From Streptomyces lanatus (GTDB lineage Bacteria; Actinomycetota; Actinomycetes; Streptomycetales; Streptomycetaceae), in contig NZ_BNBM01000009.1 in assembly GCF_014655715.1 (NCBI RefSeq), forward strand, positions 248,001-312,000: 64,000 nt of DNA. Direction: 5' to 3'. Of this stretch, positions 43,088 through 52,666 are shown piece after piece. A program made the position numbers and the translations under genes. Below the pieces are notes generated by a model. That model saw only the letters and a program-made list of their open reading frames with translations. It was not told the DNA's origin and did no database searches. The first letter of the stretch is position 1. Every line of letters starts with the position of its first letter.

Positions 43088-46000
43088 ATGCCGTACATCG
43101 CACGCGTCCGTGCCCGCGCGAGACGCCTGGCGGGCCAACTCGCCGGGCTCACCGCCGCGTCGCTGTTGCTGGGCCTCGCCGCACCCGCCCCCGCCCAAGC
43201 CGCCGACAGCACAGCCATCACCGACGGCCTGGCCCTCTGGTACAAGCTCGACGCCACCTCCGGCAGCACCGTCACCGACGCCTCGGGCCACGGCCGGGAC
43301 GCGACCGTGAACGGCACCGCCGACTGGTCGGGCACCGGTCAGGGACTCGCCTTCAACGGCTCCGACACCTACATCAAGGTGCCGAACGACGTACTGAAGG
43401 GCATGGACGCGATCTCCGTCTCCCTGGACGTGATGGTCGACTCCGCCCAGTCCACCCCGTACTTCATCTACGGCTTCGGCAACTCCAGCGGCGGCAACGG
43501 CAACGGCTATCTCTTCACCACCGGCAACTCCCTGCGCACCTCGATCGCGACCGGCAACTGGTCGACCGAGCAGACCACGAAGCCCGCCGACTCCCACAAC
43601 CTCACCCGCGCCGTCTGGAAGCACCTCACCTACACCCAGTCCGGCACCACGGGCGTGCTGTACGAGGACGGCGTCGAGGTAGGCCGCAACACGGCCGTCA
43701 CGACCACCCCCGGCGCCATCGGCTCCGGCACCACCACCGCCAACGCCATCGGCAAGTCGGTCTACTCCGGCGACAAGCTCTTCAAGGGCCGCATCCGTGA
43801 CTTCCGGGTCTACGACCGCGCCCTCGCCGGCTCCGAGGTCGAGCAACTCGCCCTCCCCACGGCCACGCAGGGCGTCGCCGACGACAAGGCCGCGCTGAGC
43901 CTCGGCGACACCAGCGCGGTCACGGCCGACCTGGACCTGCCGAAGACCGGCGACAAGGGCGGCTCCACGATCAGCTGGGCCAGCGACAACACGGCCGCCG
44001 TCGCCGACTCCGGCAAGGTGACCCGCCCGGCCGCAGGCCAGCCCGACGCGCACGCCACCCTCACGGCGACCCTGAAGAAGGGCCCGGTGACCGACACCAG
44101 GACCTTCGACGTCACCGTCCTCCCCGCCTTCGACGACGCGACGGCCACGAAGCAGGCCGCCGAGGAGCTGACCGTCCACAACCTGGACGACGTACGCGGC
44201 AACCTCACCCTCCCCGCGACCGGCGCCTACGGCACGGACGTCACCTGGTCCTCCGCGAACCCGGACGTCATCGCCGCCGACGGCGTGGTCCACCGCCCGG
44301 AGCATGGAGCCACCACCGTCGACCTGACCGCCACCGTCACCAAGGGCGAGGCGAGGACGACCCGCACCTTCACCGCCAAGGTCCCCGAACTGCCCAAGCA
44401 GGAAGCCCTCAAGGGCTATATGTTCAGCTACTTCACCGGCGAGGGCACCGCGGACGGCGAGCAGCTCTACGCCGCGCTCAGCAAGGGCAACGACCCTTTG
44501 AAGTGGCGGGAGTTGAACGACGGCAAGCCCGTCCTGACCTCCACGCTCGGCGAGAAGGGCCTGCGCGACCCGTTCATCATCCGCTCCCCGGAGGGCGACA
44601 AGTTCTACCAGATCGCCACCGACCTCAGGATCTACGGCAACGGCGACTGGGACCGCTCGCAGCGCACCGGCAGCAAGTCCATCATGGTCTGGGAGTCCAC
44701 CGACCTCGTCCACTGGACGAACCAGCGCCTGGTGAAGGTCTCCCCCGACAGCGCGGGCAACACCTGGGCGCCGGAGGCGTTCTACGACGCCAAGCGCGGT
44801 GAGTACGTGGTCTTCTGGGCGTCGAAGCTGTACGACAACGAGGCGCACTCCGGCGACACGTACAACCGCATGATGTACGCGACGACCCGCGACTTCTACA
44901 CCTTCAGCGAGCCCAAGGTCTGGATCGACCGCGGCTACTCCGTCATCGACTCGACGATGATCCAGCACGACGGGACGTACTTCCGTCTCTCCAAGGACGA
45001 GCGGAACAACAGCTCCTCCACGCCCAACAGCAAGTTCATCTTCGAGGAGAAGAGCGACTCGCTGCTCGGTTCATGGACGGCCGTCGCCGAGGGCATCGGC
45101 AAGGGCGCGATGAGTGCGGCCGAGGGGCCGCTGGTGTTCAAGTCGAACACCGAGGACAAGTGGTACGCGTTCCTGGACGAGTTCGGCGGGCGCGGCTACA
45201 TCCCCTTCGAGACGACCGACCTCGCCTCCGGCACCTGGACCCCGTCCACCGCCTACGACCTCCCGGCCAAGCCCCGCCACGGCACGGTCCTCCCGGTCAC
45301 CCAGGCCGAGTACGACCGTCTGCTGCGCGCCTACCAGCCGGATCAGCTGGTGCGGAGCGTCGAGGACATCGAGGTGAAGACCGGCATCGGACAGGCCCCC
45401 GTCCTGCCGGCCACCGTCGTCGCCACCTACGCCGACGGCGTCAAGCGCCCCGTCTCCGTCACCTGGGAGGACGTCCCGGCGTCGAAGTACGCCCAGCCCG
45501 GCACCTTCACCGTGACCGGCAGCCTGCCCGACGGCACCGCGATCCCGGTCCGCGCCGAGGTCACCGTGTCGGAGGAGGGCGCCGATGTCCCCGCCGACCT
45601 CCTCCTCCAGTACGGCTTCGACGAGACGGACGGCAACATCGCCCGTGACTCCAGCGGCCATGGCTACCACGGCACCTATGCCCGTACGCCCGCCTTCGGC
45701 ACCGGCGTCGATGGCGGCTCGTTCAAGATGTCCGGCGCCTCCGACTCGCCGTATGTGAAGATCCCGAACGACGTGCTGAGGAACGCCGACAGCGTGACCG
45801 TCTCGACGTACGCGAAGTGGCAGGGCGGCAGCAACTTCCAGTGGCTGTTCGGGCTCGGCCCCGACAGCGACAAGTACCTTTTCGCGACCCCCTCCAACGG
45901 CGGCTCCAGCCTCTACTCGGCGATCACGAAGGCGAGTTGGTCGGCGGAGTCGAAGCTGACGGCGGGCTCGCGGCTCACGCCGGGTGAGTGGCAGCACGTC

Positions 46001-48040
46001 ACCGTCACCCTCGACGGCACGACCGGCGCGATGGTCCTGTACGTGGACGGCATCGAGGCGGCCCGCACGACGACGACCATCAAGCCGTCCGACCTGTACG
46101 ACGCCGACAAGGACTACTCCGGCTACATCGGCAGGTCCCTGTACGCGGCCGACCCGTACTTCGGCGGCGAGGTGGACGACTTCCGTATCTACGACCGTGC
46201 CCTCACCGCCGCCGAGGTCATGGAGCTCAGCGGCAACACGGCGGGCATCGCGAAGGCGACGCACCCCGCGCTGAAGGTCGACGCGCTCATCGACAACGCG
46301 AGCGGCAGGATCACGCTCCCGATGAAGGAGGGCACCGATCTCACCGCCCTCGCCCCGGAGTTCACCCTCGCGCACGGCGCGGCGATCAGCCCCGCCTCCG
46401 GGAGCGTGCAGGACTTCAGCAAGCCGGTGACATACGAGGTGACCGGCTCCGACGGCAAGAAGCGCACCTGGACGGTCTCGGCGGTCGTCATGAAGAGCCC
46501 GGTACTGCCCGGCCTCAACGCCGACCCGAACATCGTCCGCTTCGGCAACACCTACTACCTCTACCCCACCACCGACGGCTTCGAGGGCTGGAGCGGCACG
46601 CAGTTCAAGGCGTACTCCTCCACCGACCTGGTCCACTGGAAGGACCACGGCGTCATCCTCGACCTCGGTCCGGACGTGTCCTGGGCGGACAGCAGGGCGT
46701 GGGCGCCGACGATCGCCGAGAAGGACGGGAAGTACTACTTCTACTTCTGCGCCGACGCGAACATCGGCGTCGCGGTGTCCGACTCGCCGACCGGCCCGTT
46801 CAAGGACGCGCTGGGCCAACCGCTGCTCAAGGCGGGCCAGTTCAGCGGCCAGATGATCGACCCGGCGGTCTTCACGGACGACGACGGACAGTCGTACCTC
46901 TACTGGGGCAACGGGCACGCGTACGTCGCGCCCCTGAACGCCGACATGACGTCCATCGACACCTCGAAGGTCAAGGACATCACCCCGAGCGGCTACAACG
47001 AGGGCACCTTCGTCATCAAGCGCAAGGGCACCTACTACTTCATGTGGTCGGAGAACGACACCCGCGACGAGAACTACCGCGTCGCCTACGCCACCAGCCC
47101 CTCCCCCACCGGCCCCTGGACCAAGCACGGCGTGATCCTGGAGAAGGACCTCTCGCTCGGCATCAAGGGACCCGGCCACCACTCGGTCGTCCATGTCCCG
47201 AAGACCGACGAGTGGTACATCGCCTACCACCGGTTCGCGATCCCCGGCGGTGACGGCACCCACCGTGAAACGACCGTCGACAAGCTGGAGTTCGACGCCG
47301 ACGGCCTGATCAAGAAGGTCGTCCCGACGCTGACGGGCATCGACCCGATCGTCAACAGAAAGCCGGCTCTCGTCTCCGCCACCGGCCCGACCTCCCCCGT
47401 GCCGGTGGGCCGCGACACCACGCTCACGGCCGAGTTCCGTGACGCAGACGTCGGGGACACGCACACCTGCCGCGTCGACTGGAAGGACGGCACGGAGCCG
47501 ACGGCAGGCACGCTCGACGGCACCACCTGCCGGGCCGAGCACACCTACACCAAGGCCGGCATCCACCACCCGGTGATCACGGTCACCGACAACGACGGCG
47601 GCTCGGACAGCACCACACTCCCCGAGCTGATCGTCTACGACCGCGCGGCCGGACCGGCACTGGGCGCGGGCGTGATCACGTCGGCGGCCGGCGCATACCC
47701 CGCCAGGCCTGCGCTGACCGGCAAGGCGGCCTTCTCCTTCGCCGCCTCCTACGCCAAGCAGGCCCTGGTCGGAAAGGCGACGTTCGACTTCGGCCCGGCC
47801 AGGCTGAAGTTCCGCTCCACCGGCTCCGACTGGCTCGTGGTCACCGGGAAGCAGGGCGTCTACCAGGGTTCCGGCACCGTCAACGGCAACAGCGGCTACG
47901 GCTTCCGGATCAGCGTCACCGACGGCCCGGACACCTTCCGTATCCACATCTGGAAGAAGTCCACCGGTGACGTCGTCTACGACAACGTCACCGGAGCGAG
48001 GACCGTAGGCGTGGTCAAGGTCGGCAACGCCCGGCGATAA
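43088..48040 (+). CDS. 1650-residue secreted enzyme with two GH43 modules and two LamG domains
   Basis: Sec signal (residues about 12-38), then: LamG-like domain (about 45-240), atrophied bacterial Ig-like region (about 245-440), first GH43 (about 440-745; LRDPFIIRSPEG base and AAEGPLVFKSN acid), Ig-like (about 748-830), second LamG (about 837-1055; FDETDGNIARDSSGHGYHG), short Ig-like (about 1060-1130), second GH43 (about 1136-1412; LNADPNIVRFGNTYYLYP, DPAVFTDDDG, GYNEGTFVIKRKG), PKD-like (about 1434-1525) and a C-terminal beta domain. GH43 enzymes are arabinofuranosidases, xylosidases or exo-galactanases. Two different GH43 modules in one chain suggest attack on a branched arabinan or arabinogalactan. 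AGGGA precedes ATG 43088. Confidence 0.9.
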   Translation: MPYIARVRARARRLAGQLAGLTAASLLLGLAAPAPAQAADSTAITDGLALWYKLDATSGSTVTDASGHGRDATVNGTADWSGTGQGLAFNGSDTYIKVPNDVLKGMDAISVSLDVMVDSAQSTPYFIYGFGNSSGGNGNGYLFTTGNSLRTSIATGNWSTEQTTKPADSHNLTRAVWKHLTYTQSGTTGVLYEDGVEVGRNTAVTTTPGAIGSGTTTANAIGKSVYSGDKLFKGRIRDFRVYDRALAGSEVEQLALPTATQGVADDKAALSLGDTSAVTADLDLPKTGDKGGSTISWASDNTAAVADSGKVTRPAAGQPDAHATLTATLKKGPVTDTRTFDVTVLPAFDDATATKQAAEELTVHNLDDVRGNLTLPATGAYGTDVTWSSANPDVIAADGVVHRPEHGATTVDLTATVTKGEARTTRTFTAKVPELPKQEALKGYMFSYFTGEGTADGEQLYAALSKGNDPLKWRELNDGKPVLTSTLGEKGLRDPFIIRSPEGDKFYQIATDLRIYGNGDWDRSQRTGSKSIMVWESTDLVHWTNQRLVKVSPDSAGNTWAPEAFYDAKRGEYVVFWASKLYDNEAHSGDTYNRMMYATTRDFYTFSEPKVWIDRGYSVIDSTMIQHDGTYFRLSKDERNNSSSTPNSKFIFEEKSDSLLGSWTAVAEGIGKGAMSAAEGPLVFKSNTEDKWYAFLDEFGGRGYIPFETTDLASGTWTPSTAYDLPAKPRHGTVLPVTQAEYDRLLRAYQPDQLVRSVEDIEVKTGIGQAPVLPATVVATYADGVKRPVSVTWEDVPASKYAQPGTFTVTGSLPDGTAIPVRAEVTVSEEGADVPADLLLQYGFDETDGNIARDSSGHGYHGTYARTPAFGTGVDGGSFKMSGASDSPYVKIPNDVLRNADSVTVSTYAKWQGGSNFQWLFGLGPDSDKYLFATPSNGGSSLYSAITKASWSAESKLTAGSRLTPGEWQHVTVTLDGTTGAMVLYVDGIEAARTTTTIKPSDLYDADKDYSGYIGRSLYAADPYFGGEVDDFRIYDRALTAAEVMELSGNTAGIAKATHPALKVDALIDNASGRITLPMKEGTDLTALAPEFTLAHGAAISPASGSVQDFSKPVTYEVTGSDGKKRTWTVSAVVMKSPVLPGLNADPNIVRFGNTYYLYPTTDGFEGWSGTQFKAYSSTDLVHWKDHGVILDLGPDVSWADSRAWAPTIAEKDGKYYFYFCADANIGVAVSDSPTGPFKDALGQPLLKAGQFSGQMIDPAVFTDDDGQSYLYWGNGHAYVAPLNADMTSIDTSKVKDITPSGYNEGTFVIKRKGTYYFMWSENDTRDENYRVAYATSPSPTGPWTKHGVILEKDLSLGIKGPGHHSVVHVPKTDEWYIAYHRFAIPGGDGTHRETTVDKLEFDADGLIKKVVPTLTGIDPIVNRKPALVSATGPTSPVPVGRDTTLTAEFRDADVGDTHTCRVDWKDGTEPTAGTLDGTTCRAEHTYTKAGIHHPVITVTDNDGGSDSTTLPELIVYDRAAGPALGAGVITSAAGAYPARPALTGKAAFSFAASYAKQALVGKATFDFGPARLKFRSTGSDWLVVTGKQGVYQGSGTVNGNSGYGFRISVTDGPDTFRIHIWKKSTGDVVYDNVTGARTVGVVKVGNARR

Positions 48041-48089
48041 GCGCTTATGTGCCCTGGGCCAGTGCCGAGACCTCGGCCTGACTCAGGGC
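48037..48089 (+). terminator. Palindrome and bulged hairpin after the GH43 gene
   Basis: ATAAGCGCTTAT (48037-48048) is a perfect palindrome containing the stop codon. Next, GCCCTG (48051-48056) pairs with CAGGGC (48084-48089), with an inner stem GCCGAG/CTCGGC around AC. Likely the transcription terminator between the GH43 and P450 genes. Confidence 0.5.
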
Positions 48090-48097
48090 CTTGCCGA

Positions 48098-48128
48098 CTG
48101 AAACCGTCCTGAAACCGCGCCGAAGGCG
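48098..48128 (+). promoter_or_regulatory. 11-bp-phased repeats, candidate SARP binding site of the P450 promoter
   Basis: CTGAAACCG occurs at 48098-48106 and exactly 11 bases later at 48109-48117; a third, degenerate unit CCGAAGGCG follows at 48120-48128 with the same phase. Heptameric direct repeats at 11-base spacing are the hallmark of SARP-family (AfsR/DnrI) targets. They end 53 bases before the P450 start. Eight bases after the third unit is a weak -10-like CACTCT. Confidence 0.55.
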
Positions 48129-48181
48129 CCCGCCCGCACTCTCTGGGTGACACCGACCCCGGCCCCAGAGAGGCACAGGCC

Positions 48182-49411
48182 ATGAACGCCACCCCCCTCC
48201 ACCTCACCCCCGAACTCGTCGAGGACCCGGTAGGCGGATACGCCGACCTGCGCTCCCGCCCCGGTCTCGGCCAGGCCGTCCTGCCGGGCCTGAACAGCCC
48301 CGCCCGGCTCGTCACCCGTTACGAGGACGCCCGCGCCGCGCTCACCGAGCCCCGACTGATCCGGGACCGCTCCGCCGTCCCCGGTGGCTCCGACATGCCG
48401 GACCCACAGGCCGAGTTGCTGGCCCAGGGCGCGGAAGGGTTCCCGGAGGAGTACCTGCGGTATCTGTCGGGGCACCTGGCGCTGTTCGACGGCGACGAGC
48501 ACACCCGCCGCCGCAACCCGCTCACCCGCACCTTCACCGCCCGCCGTGTGTCCGCGCTGCGTCCCTTCGTGGAGAAGACCGCCCGTGAGCTGATCGCCGA
48601 CCTCGCCGGGCGTGAACAGGCCGATCTGCTGGGCGAGTTCGCCTATCCGCTGTGCACGGCCGTGATCTGCGAGTTGGTCGGTGTGGACGCCGCCGACCAG
48701 GACCGGGTCTGCGGCTGGATCAGGGACTTCGCGTACGGCGACGGCAGCGGGATCGCCGAGGGGCTGGCCGGCATCGTGGAGTACACCAAGGACCTCGTCG
48801 TCCGGCGTCGCGCCGAGCCCGCCGACGACCTGGTGTCGGCGCTGCTGGCGGACGGCGGGATGACCGACGACGAGATCGTCACCGTCTTCTTCCTGCTCAT
48901 CAACACCGGCATCACCCCGCCCGCCCTGTTCCTCGCCCACGGCATGCTCGCCCTGCTGGACCACCCCGAGCAGCTGCGACTGCTGGGCGCCGAGCCGGAG
49001 CTGCTGTCCCGGGCGGTCCCCGAACTCCTGCGGTACGTCACGCTGGTGCGTATCGGCGCCACCCTGTACGCCACGGAGGACTTCGAGTTCGCCGGGACGC
49101 CGCTGAAGAAGGGCGAGGCCGTGACGGTCGCGCTGTTCGGCGCCAACCACGACCCGGCCGCGTTCGAGAGTCCGGAACGGCTCGACATCACCAGGGAGTT
49201 CGGGCGCGGCGACGGCCATCTCGCCTTCGGGCACGGCCCGCACTACTGCACCGGCGCGGCGCTGGGCCGGGTGGTGACGGGCGTCGTACTGGAGGAGCTG
49301 GTGACCAGGCGGCCAGTCGCACCGGAGCTCGCCGTCGGCCGGGACGACGTCCGATTCGGCCACTGGCCCGGCGACGGCTTCCACCTGCTGGGCCTGCCGG
49401 TGCGGCTCTGA
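48182..49411 (+). CDS. Atypical cytochrome P450
   Basis: A 409-residue bacterial class I P450. The heme loop is FGHGPHYCTGAALGR with the Cys ligand at residue 356, and the ExxR pair is in ELLRY. In the I helix the usual (A/G)Gx(D/E)T is replaced by NTGITPPAL: the acid and the Thr that deliver protons to oxygen are missing and Pro follows. Such enzymes often catalyse unusual reactions or hold peptidyl-carrier substrates. AGAGAGG precedes ATG 48182. Its promoter carries phased repeats, and the convergent gene 26 bases away encodes a SARP, so the two are probably a regulatory pair. Confidence 0.9.
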   Translation: MNATPLHLTPELVEDPVGGYADLRSRPGLGQAVLPGLNSPARLVTRYEDARAALTEPRLIRDRSAVPGGSDMPDPQAELLAQGAEGFPEEYLRYLSGHLALFDGDEHTRRRNPLTRTFTARRVSALRPFVEKTARELIADLAGREQADLLGEFAYPLCTAVICELVGVDAADQDRVCGWIRDFAYGDGSGIAEGLAGIVEYTKDLVVRRRAEPADDLVSALLADGGMTDDEIVTVFFLLINTGITPPALFLAHGMLALLDHPEQLRLLGAEPELLSRAVPELLRYVTLVRIGATLYATEDFEFAGTPLKKGEAVTVALFGANHDPAAFESPERLDITREFGRGDGHLAFGHGPHYCTGAALGRVVTGVVLEELVTRRPVAPELAVGRDDVRFGHWPGDGFHLLGLPVRL

Positions 49412-49437
49412 CGAACCTGCTGAGCCCACCAATGCGC

Positions 49438-52400
49438 TCAGCCGATCCGCTCCCCCAGCAGCCCGAGTGCACGCTCGCGCAGCCCGTCCGCGTCCAGGGC
49501 GGCGTACTCGGACACCGCGTCCGCGTACGCCGCCCGGTCGGCGTGCTCCGCGTCCTCGCGGGTGCGGGCGGAGGACGTCGTCGGCTGGAAGTTGCGCAGA
49601 TACCGGAAGCGTTCGGCCAGCGCGAGCAGCCGTACGCCGCGCGCGTGCTCCCCGTTCGCGAGGTCGGCGGTGCCGAGCGCGAGCAGCAGGGCGCCCTGGA
49701 CGGGGAGGTCGGCCGTCGTGGGGTGCGCGGCGGTCGGGGGCCGGTTCAGCAGGGTCGTCAGACGCTCGGGGAGCGCTGCGGCGAGGGGTGCCACGAGGTC
49801 GGTGCGGCCGTGCCGGGCGTGGGCCGTCACGGCGACGGCCTGGAGCTCCAGCCGCCAGCCCTCCAGCAGGAGTTCGCCGCCGAACGCGGGCCCCGCCGCG
49901 CGCTCCATCCGTGCGACGGCCCGGCGCCACAGCCCGAGGCCGGTCTCGGTGTCGCCCCGGGCGAGCGCGATCTCGGCACGGGCGCCCAGGTCGGGGGCGT
50001 ACGCGTCCGGAGTCACCCCCTCGGGCTGGTGGCGCAGGGCGTGTTCCAGCCAGTGCTCGGCCGCGTCGAGGTCGCCGGTCTGGAGGTGGGCGAGCATCAG
50101 CCCCCAGCTGAGGCCGACCGGGTCCTGTCCCTCGCCGAAGCGCGCCAGCTCCGTCATCGCGCTCTCCATGGGGGCGATCGCCTCCGCGCCGCGCTCCATG
50201 CGCAGACACAGCTCGCCGATCCGGGACTGCGGCCAGTACCGCAGCAGCGGAATGTCCCGGTCCGCAAAGGCGTCGAGCATCCGGCGGGCGGCTTCGAGAG
50301 CCCGGTCTGGATCGTGCTCGCTCTCCCACACATAGCTCGCCACACAGTTGGCGAAGCCCGCGACCAGCGGCGCTTCACTGTCGCAGAGCGCCTCCAGCGC
50401 CTTGCGGTCACCGGAGGCGAGCACCTCGGGAAGCGCGCACAGCACCGTCGACGCGGCCCGCACCAGGGTGTCGGGCGGCGCGGCCGGCAGTCGGCGCAGA
50501 CCGGCCAGCGGGCGCACGGCACCGGATCCGAGGGCGAGGAAGAGGGTCGCGGTCATCATGGCGAGGGCCGTGCGGGTGGGCTCGATGTACGCGGGGGCGG
50601 GCCGGTGGCGGGCGAGCAGCGGGGCGGTGTCGTCGGCCAGGACCATCAGCCGGGCATAGTTGGCCTCGGTGGTCCACAGGGCGCACAGTGCGGCGGCGAC
50701 GGCGGCGACCGTGTCGGCGTCGTCCCGGGCGAGCGCGAGCCGCAGTGCCAGGACCAGGTTGTCCTGCTCGGCACGGATCAGCCGCCAGGACGCGACCGGG
50801 TCGGGCCCGAACGGCGCGTCGTGGTACGTCGCCCCGAACTCCCGCGCCCACCCGAGGAACCGGTCCTCCACGGCGCCCTCCTCCCCGGCCCGCGCACGCT
50901 CCGCCGCGGCGAACTCCCGTACGGTCTCCAGCATCCGGAAGCGTGCGCCGTGCGCGGTGTCGGTGACCTTGAGCAGGGACTGGTCGACGAGGTCCTCCAG
51001 GACGGCCTCATCGTCGACGAGGCTTTCCGCCGCCTGAGCGGTGAAGCCGCCGGGGAAGACCGCCAGGGCGCGCAGGGCCGCCCGGGCGGGCGGTTCGAGC
51101 AGGTTCCAGCTCCAGTCGACGACGGCGTGCAGGGTGCGGTGCCGCCGCGGCGCGTCCCGCGGTCCGCCGCGCAGCAGGGCGAACCGGTCCTCGAGGCGGC
51201 GGGTGATCTCGGCGACCGACATCACCCTCACGCGGGCGGCGGCCAGCTCGGTGGCGAGCGGCAGCCCGTCGAGGCGGCGGCACAGGTCGGCCACGGCTTC
51301 CGGGGGCAGCTCGACGTCGGGGCGGGCGGCGCGGGCGCGATGCTCGAACAGCTCGACCGTGGTGGCCGGGTCCAGCTCGGGCAGTGGGTGGACGGCCTCG
51401 GAGGACAGCCCCAGAGGGGCGCGGCTGGTGGTGAGGACGCTGACGTTCCTGGTCATCGACACAAGGGCCTGGACCAGGTCGGCGACGCCGGAGACGACCT
51501 GCTCGCAGTTGTCCAGGACGAGCAGCGCGGGACCTGGGCCGAGGGCACCGATGATCCCGGCGAGCGGCCCGGCGTCGCCCGCCCGGCCGACCGGGCTCTC
51601 CCCGGCGCCGAGCGCCGAGGCGACCTCGCCCACGACGTCGGCGTCCCGGCCGACCCCGGCGAGGGGCACCAGCTGTACGACCCGGTGCTCGGCCTCCCAC
51701 GCGACGGCACCGGCCAGCCGGGTCTTGCCGAGGCCGCCGGGCCCGACCACGGAGGTGACCCGGGAGCTGTGGATCAGCCGGGTCACGGCGGCGATGTCGG
51801 CGTCCCGGCCGAGCAGCGGGTTCGGTTCGTGCGGCACCCCGCGCCGCACGACGGGCGCCTGGCCGCGCAGCAGTTCCTGGTGCAGCTCCTGGAGGGCGGG
51901 CCCCGGGTCGGTGCCGAGCTCGTCGCGCAGCCGCCGCCGGTGGCTGTCGTACGTGGCCAGCGCGACGGCCGCCCCGGCGGTGGCCGCCTGGCAGCGCATC
52001 AGTTCCAGCAGCGGCTCCTCGTCGAGGGCCGCCCCGCCGACCAGTTCACCGAGCGGCCCCACCGCCTCCTCCCGGCGCCCGGAGCGGGCCAGCGAGAGTG
52101 CCCGCAGCCGTGTCAACGCCCGGTGTACGGCGGCGAGTTCGAGGTGCAGTGCCACCAAGGGGTCGTCGGCGAGGCTCTCTCGCGCCGGGTCGCCGTCCCA
52201 CAGGGCGAGTCCGGCCTCGGCCTCGGCGACCGCGCCGTGATGGTCGCCGGCCCGCGCCTTCTCGGTGGCCGCGGCGGCGTGCAGTTGGACGGCCCAGGCG
52301 TCGACCTGGTCCTCGCGCAGGGCGATGCGGTAGCCGGTCGGGGTGCTGGCGATGACGTCGCCGCCCAGCAGGGACCGGGCCCGCGAGACGAGGATCTGCA

Positions 52401-52578
52401 GGGCCTTGGTCGGGTTCTCCGGCTGCTCCTCGGGCCAGAGCCCGGCCACCAGTCGCCCCGTGCCGCAGCCCACCCGCGCCTCTCCCGCCAGCAGCGCGAG
52501 CAGGCCGCGCAGCCGGGGTGCGGTGATCTCCCCGCCCCGGTGGGAGACGGACGTCAGCAGCGTCAACTCGATGGTCAC
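49438..52578 (-). CDS. AfsR/SARP-family regulator (winged helix, BTAD, NB-ARC)
   Basis: A 1046-residue regulator. N-terminal OmpR-like winged helix (about 1-90; LRGLLALLAGEARVG, ALQILVSRARSLLG), BTAD helical domain (about 95-245; ALATYDSHRRRLRDELGTDPGPALQELHQELL), NB-ARC ATPase (Walker A GPGGLGKT near 277-284; Walker B LLVLDN) and a helical C-terminus with weak TPR-like repeats. Large SARPs respond to ATP/ADP or kinases and bind 11-bp-phased heptamers. The DNA-binding domain is short compared with AfsR. It is divergent from DUF779 and convergent with the P450, whose promoter has such repeats. Confidence 0.9.
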   Translation of the reverse strand: MTIELTLLTSVSHRGGEITAPRLRGLLALLAGEARVGCGTGRLVAGLWPEEQPENPTKALQILVSRARSLLGGDVIASTPTGYRIALREDQVDAWAVQLHAAAATEKARAGDHHGAVAEAEAGLALWDGDPARESLADDPLVALHLELAAVHRALTRLRALSLARSGRREEAVGPLGELVGGAALDEEPLLELMRCQAATAGAAVALATYDSHRRRLRDELGTDPGPALQELHQELLRGQAPVVRRGVPHEPNPLLGRDADIAAVTRLIHSSRVTSVVGPGGLGKTRLAGAVAWEAEHRVVQLVPLAGVGRDADVVGEVASALGAGESPVGRAGDAGPLAGIIGALGPGPALLVLDNCEQVVSGVADLVQALVSMTRNVSVLTTSRAPLGLSSEAVHPLPELDPATTVELFEHRARAARPDVELPPEAVADLCRRLDGLPLATELAAARVRVMSVAEITRRLEDRFALLRGGPRDAPRRHRTLHAVVDWSWNLLEPPARAALRALAVFPGGFTAQAAESLVDDEAVLEDLVDQSLLKVTDTAHGARFRMLETVREFAAAERARAGEEGAVEDRFLGWAREFGATYHDAPFGPDPVASWRLIRAEQDNLVLALRLALARDDADTVAAVAAALCALWTTEANYARLMVLADDTAPLLARHRPAPAYIEPTRTALAMMTATLFLALGSGAVRPLAGLRRLPAAPPDTLVRAASTVLCALPEVLASGDRKALEALCDSEAPLVAGFANCVASYVWESEHDPDRALEAARRMLDAFADRDIPLLRYWPQSRIGELCLRMERGAEAIAPMESAMTELARFGEGQDPVGLSWGLMLAHLQTGDLDAAEHWLEHALRHQPEGVTPDAYAPDLGARAEIALARGDTETGLGLWRRAVARMERAAGPAFGGELLLEGWRLELQAVAVTAHARHGRTDLVAPLAAALPERLTTLLNRPPTAAHPTTADLPVQGALLLALGTADLANGEHARGVRLLALAERFRYLRNFQPTTSSARTREDAEHADRAAYADAVSEYAALDADGLRERALGLLGERIG

Positions 52579-52666
52579 CCGAGCAGGTTAGTCAGAACGG
52601 GTGGTCACCACGGGGCGCCCAGGGGTGCAACCCTCTCGCAACGTTGGGCGTGCTGCCCTTGCTCCC

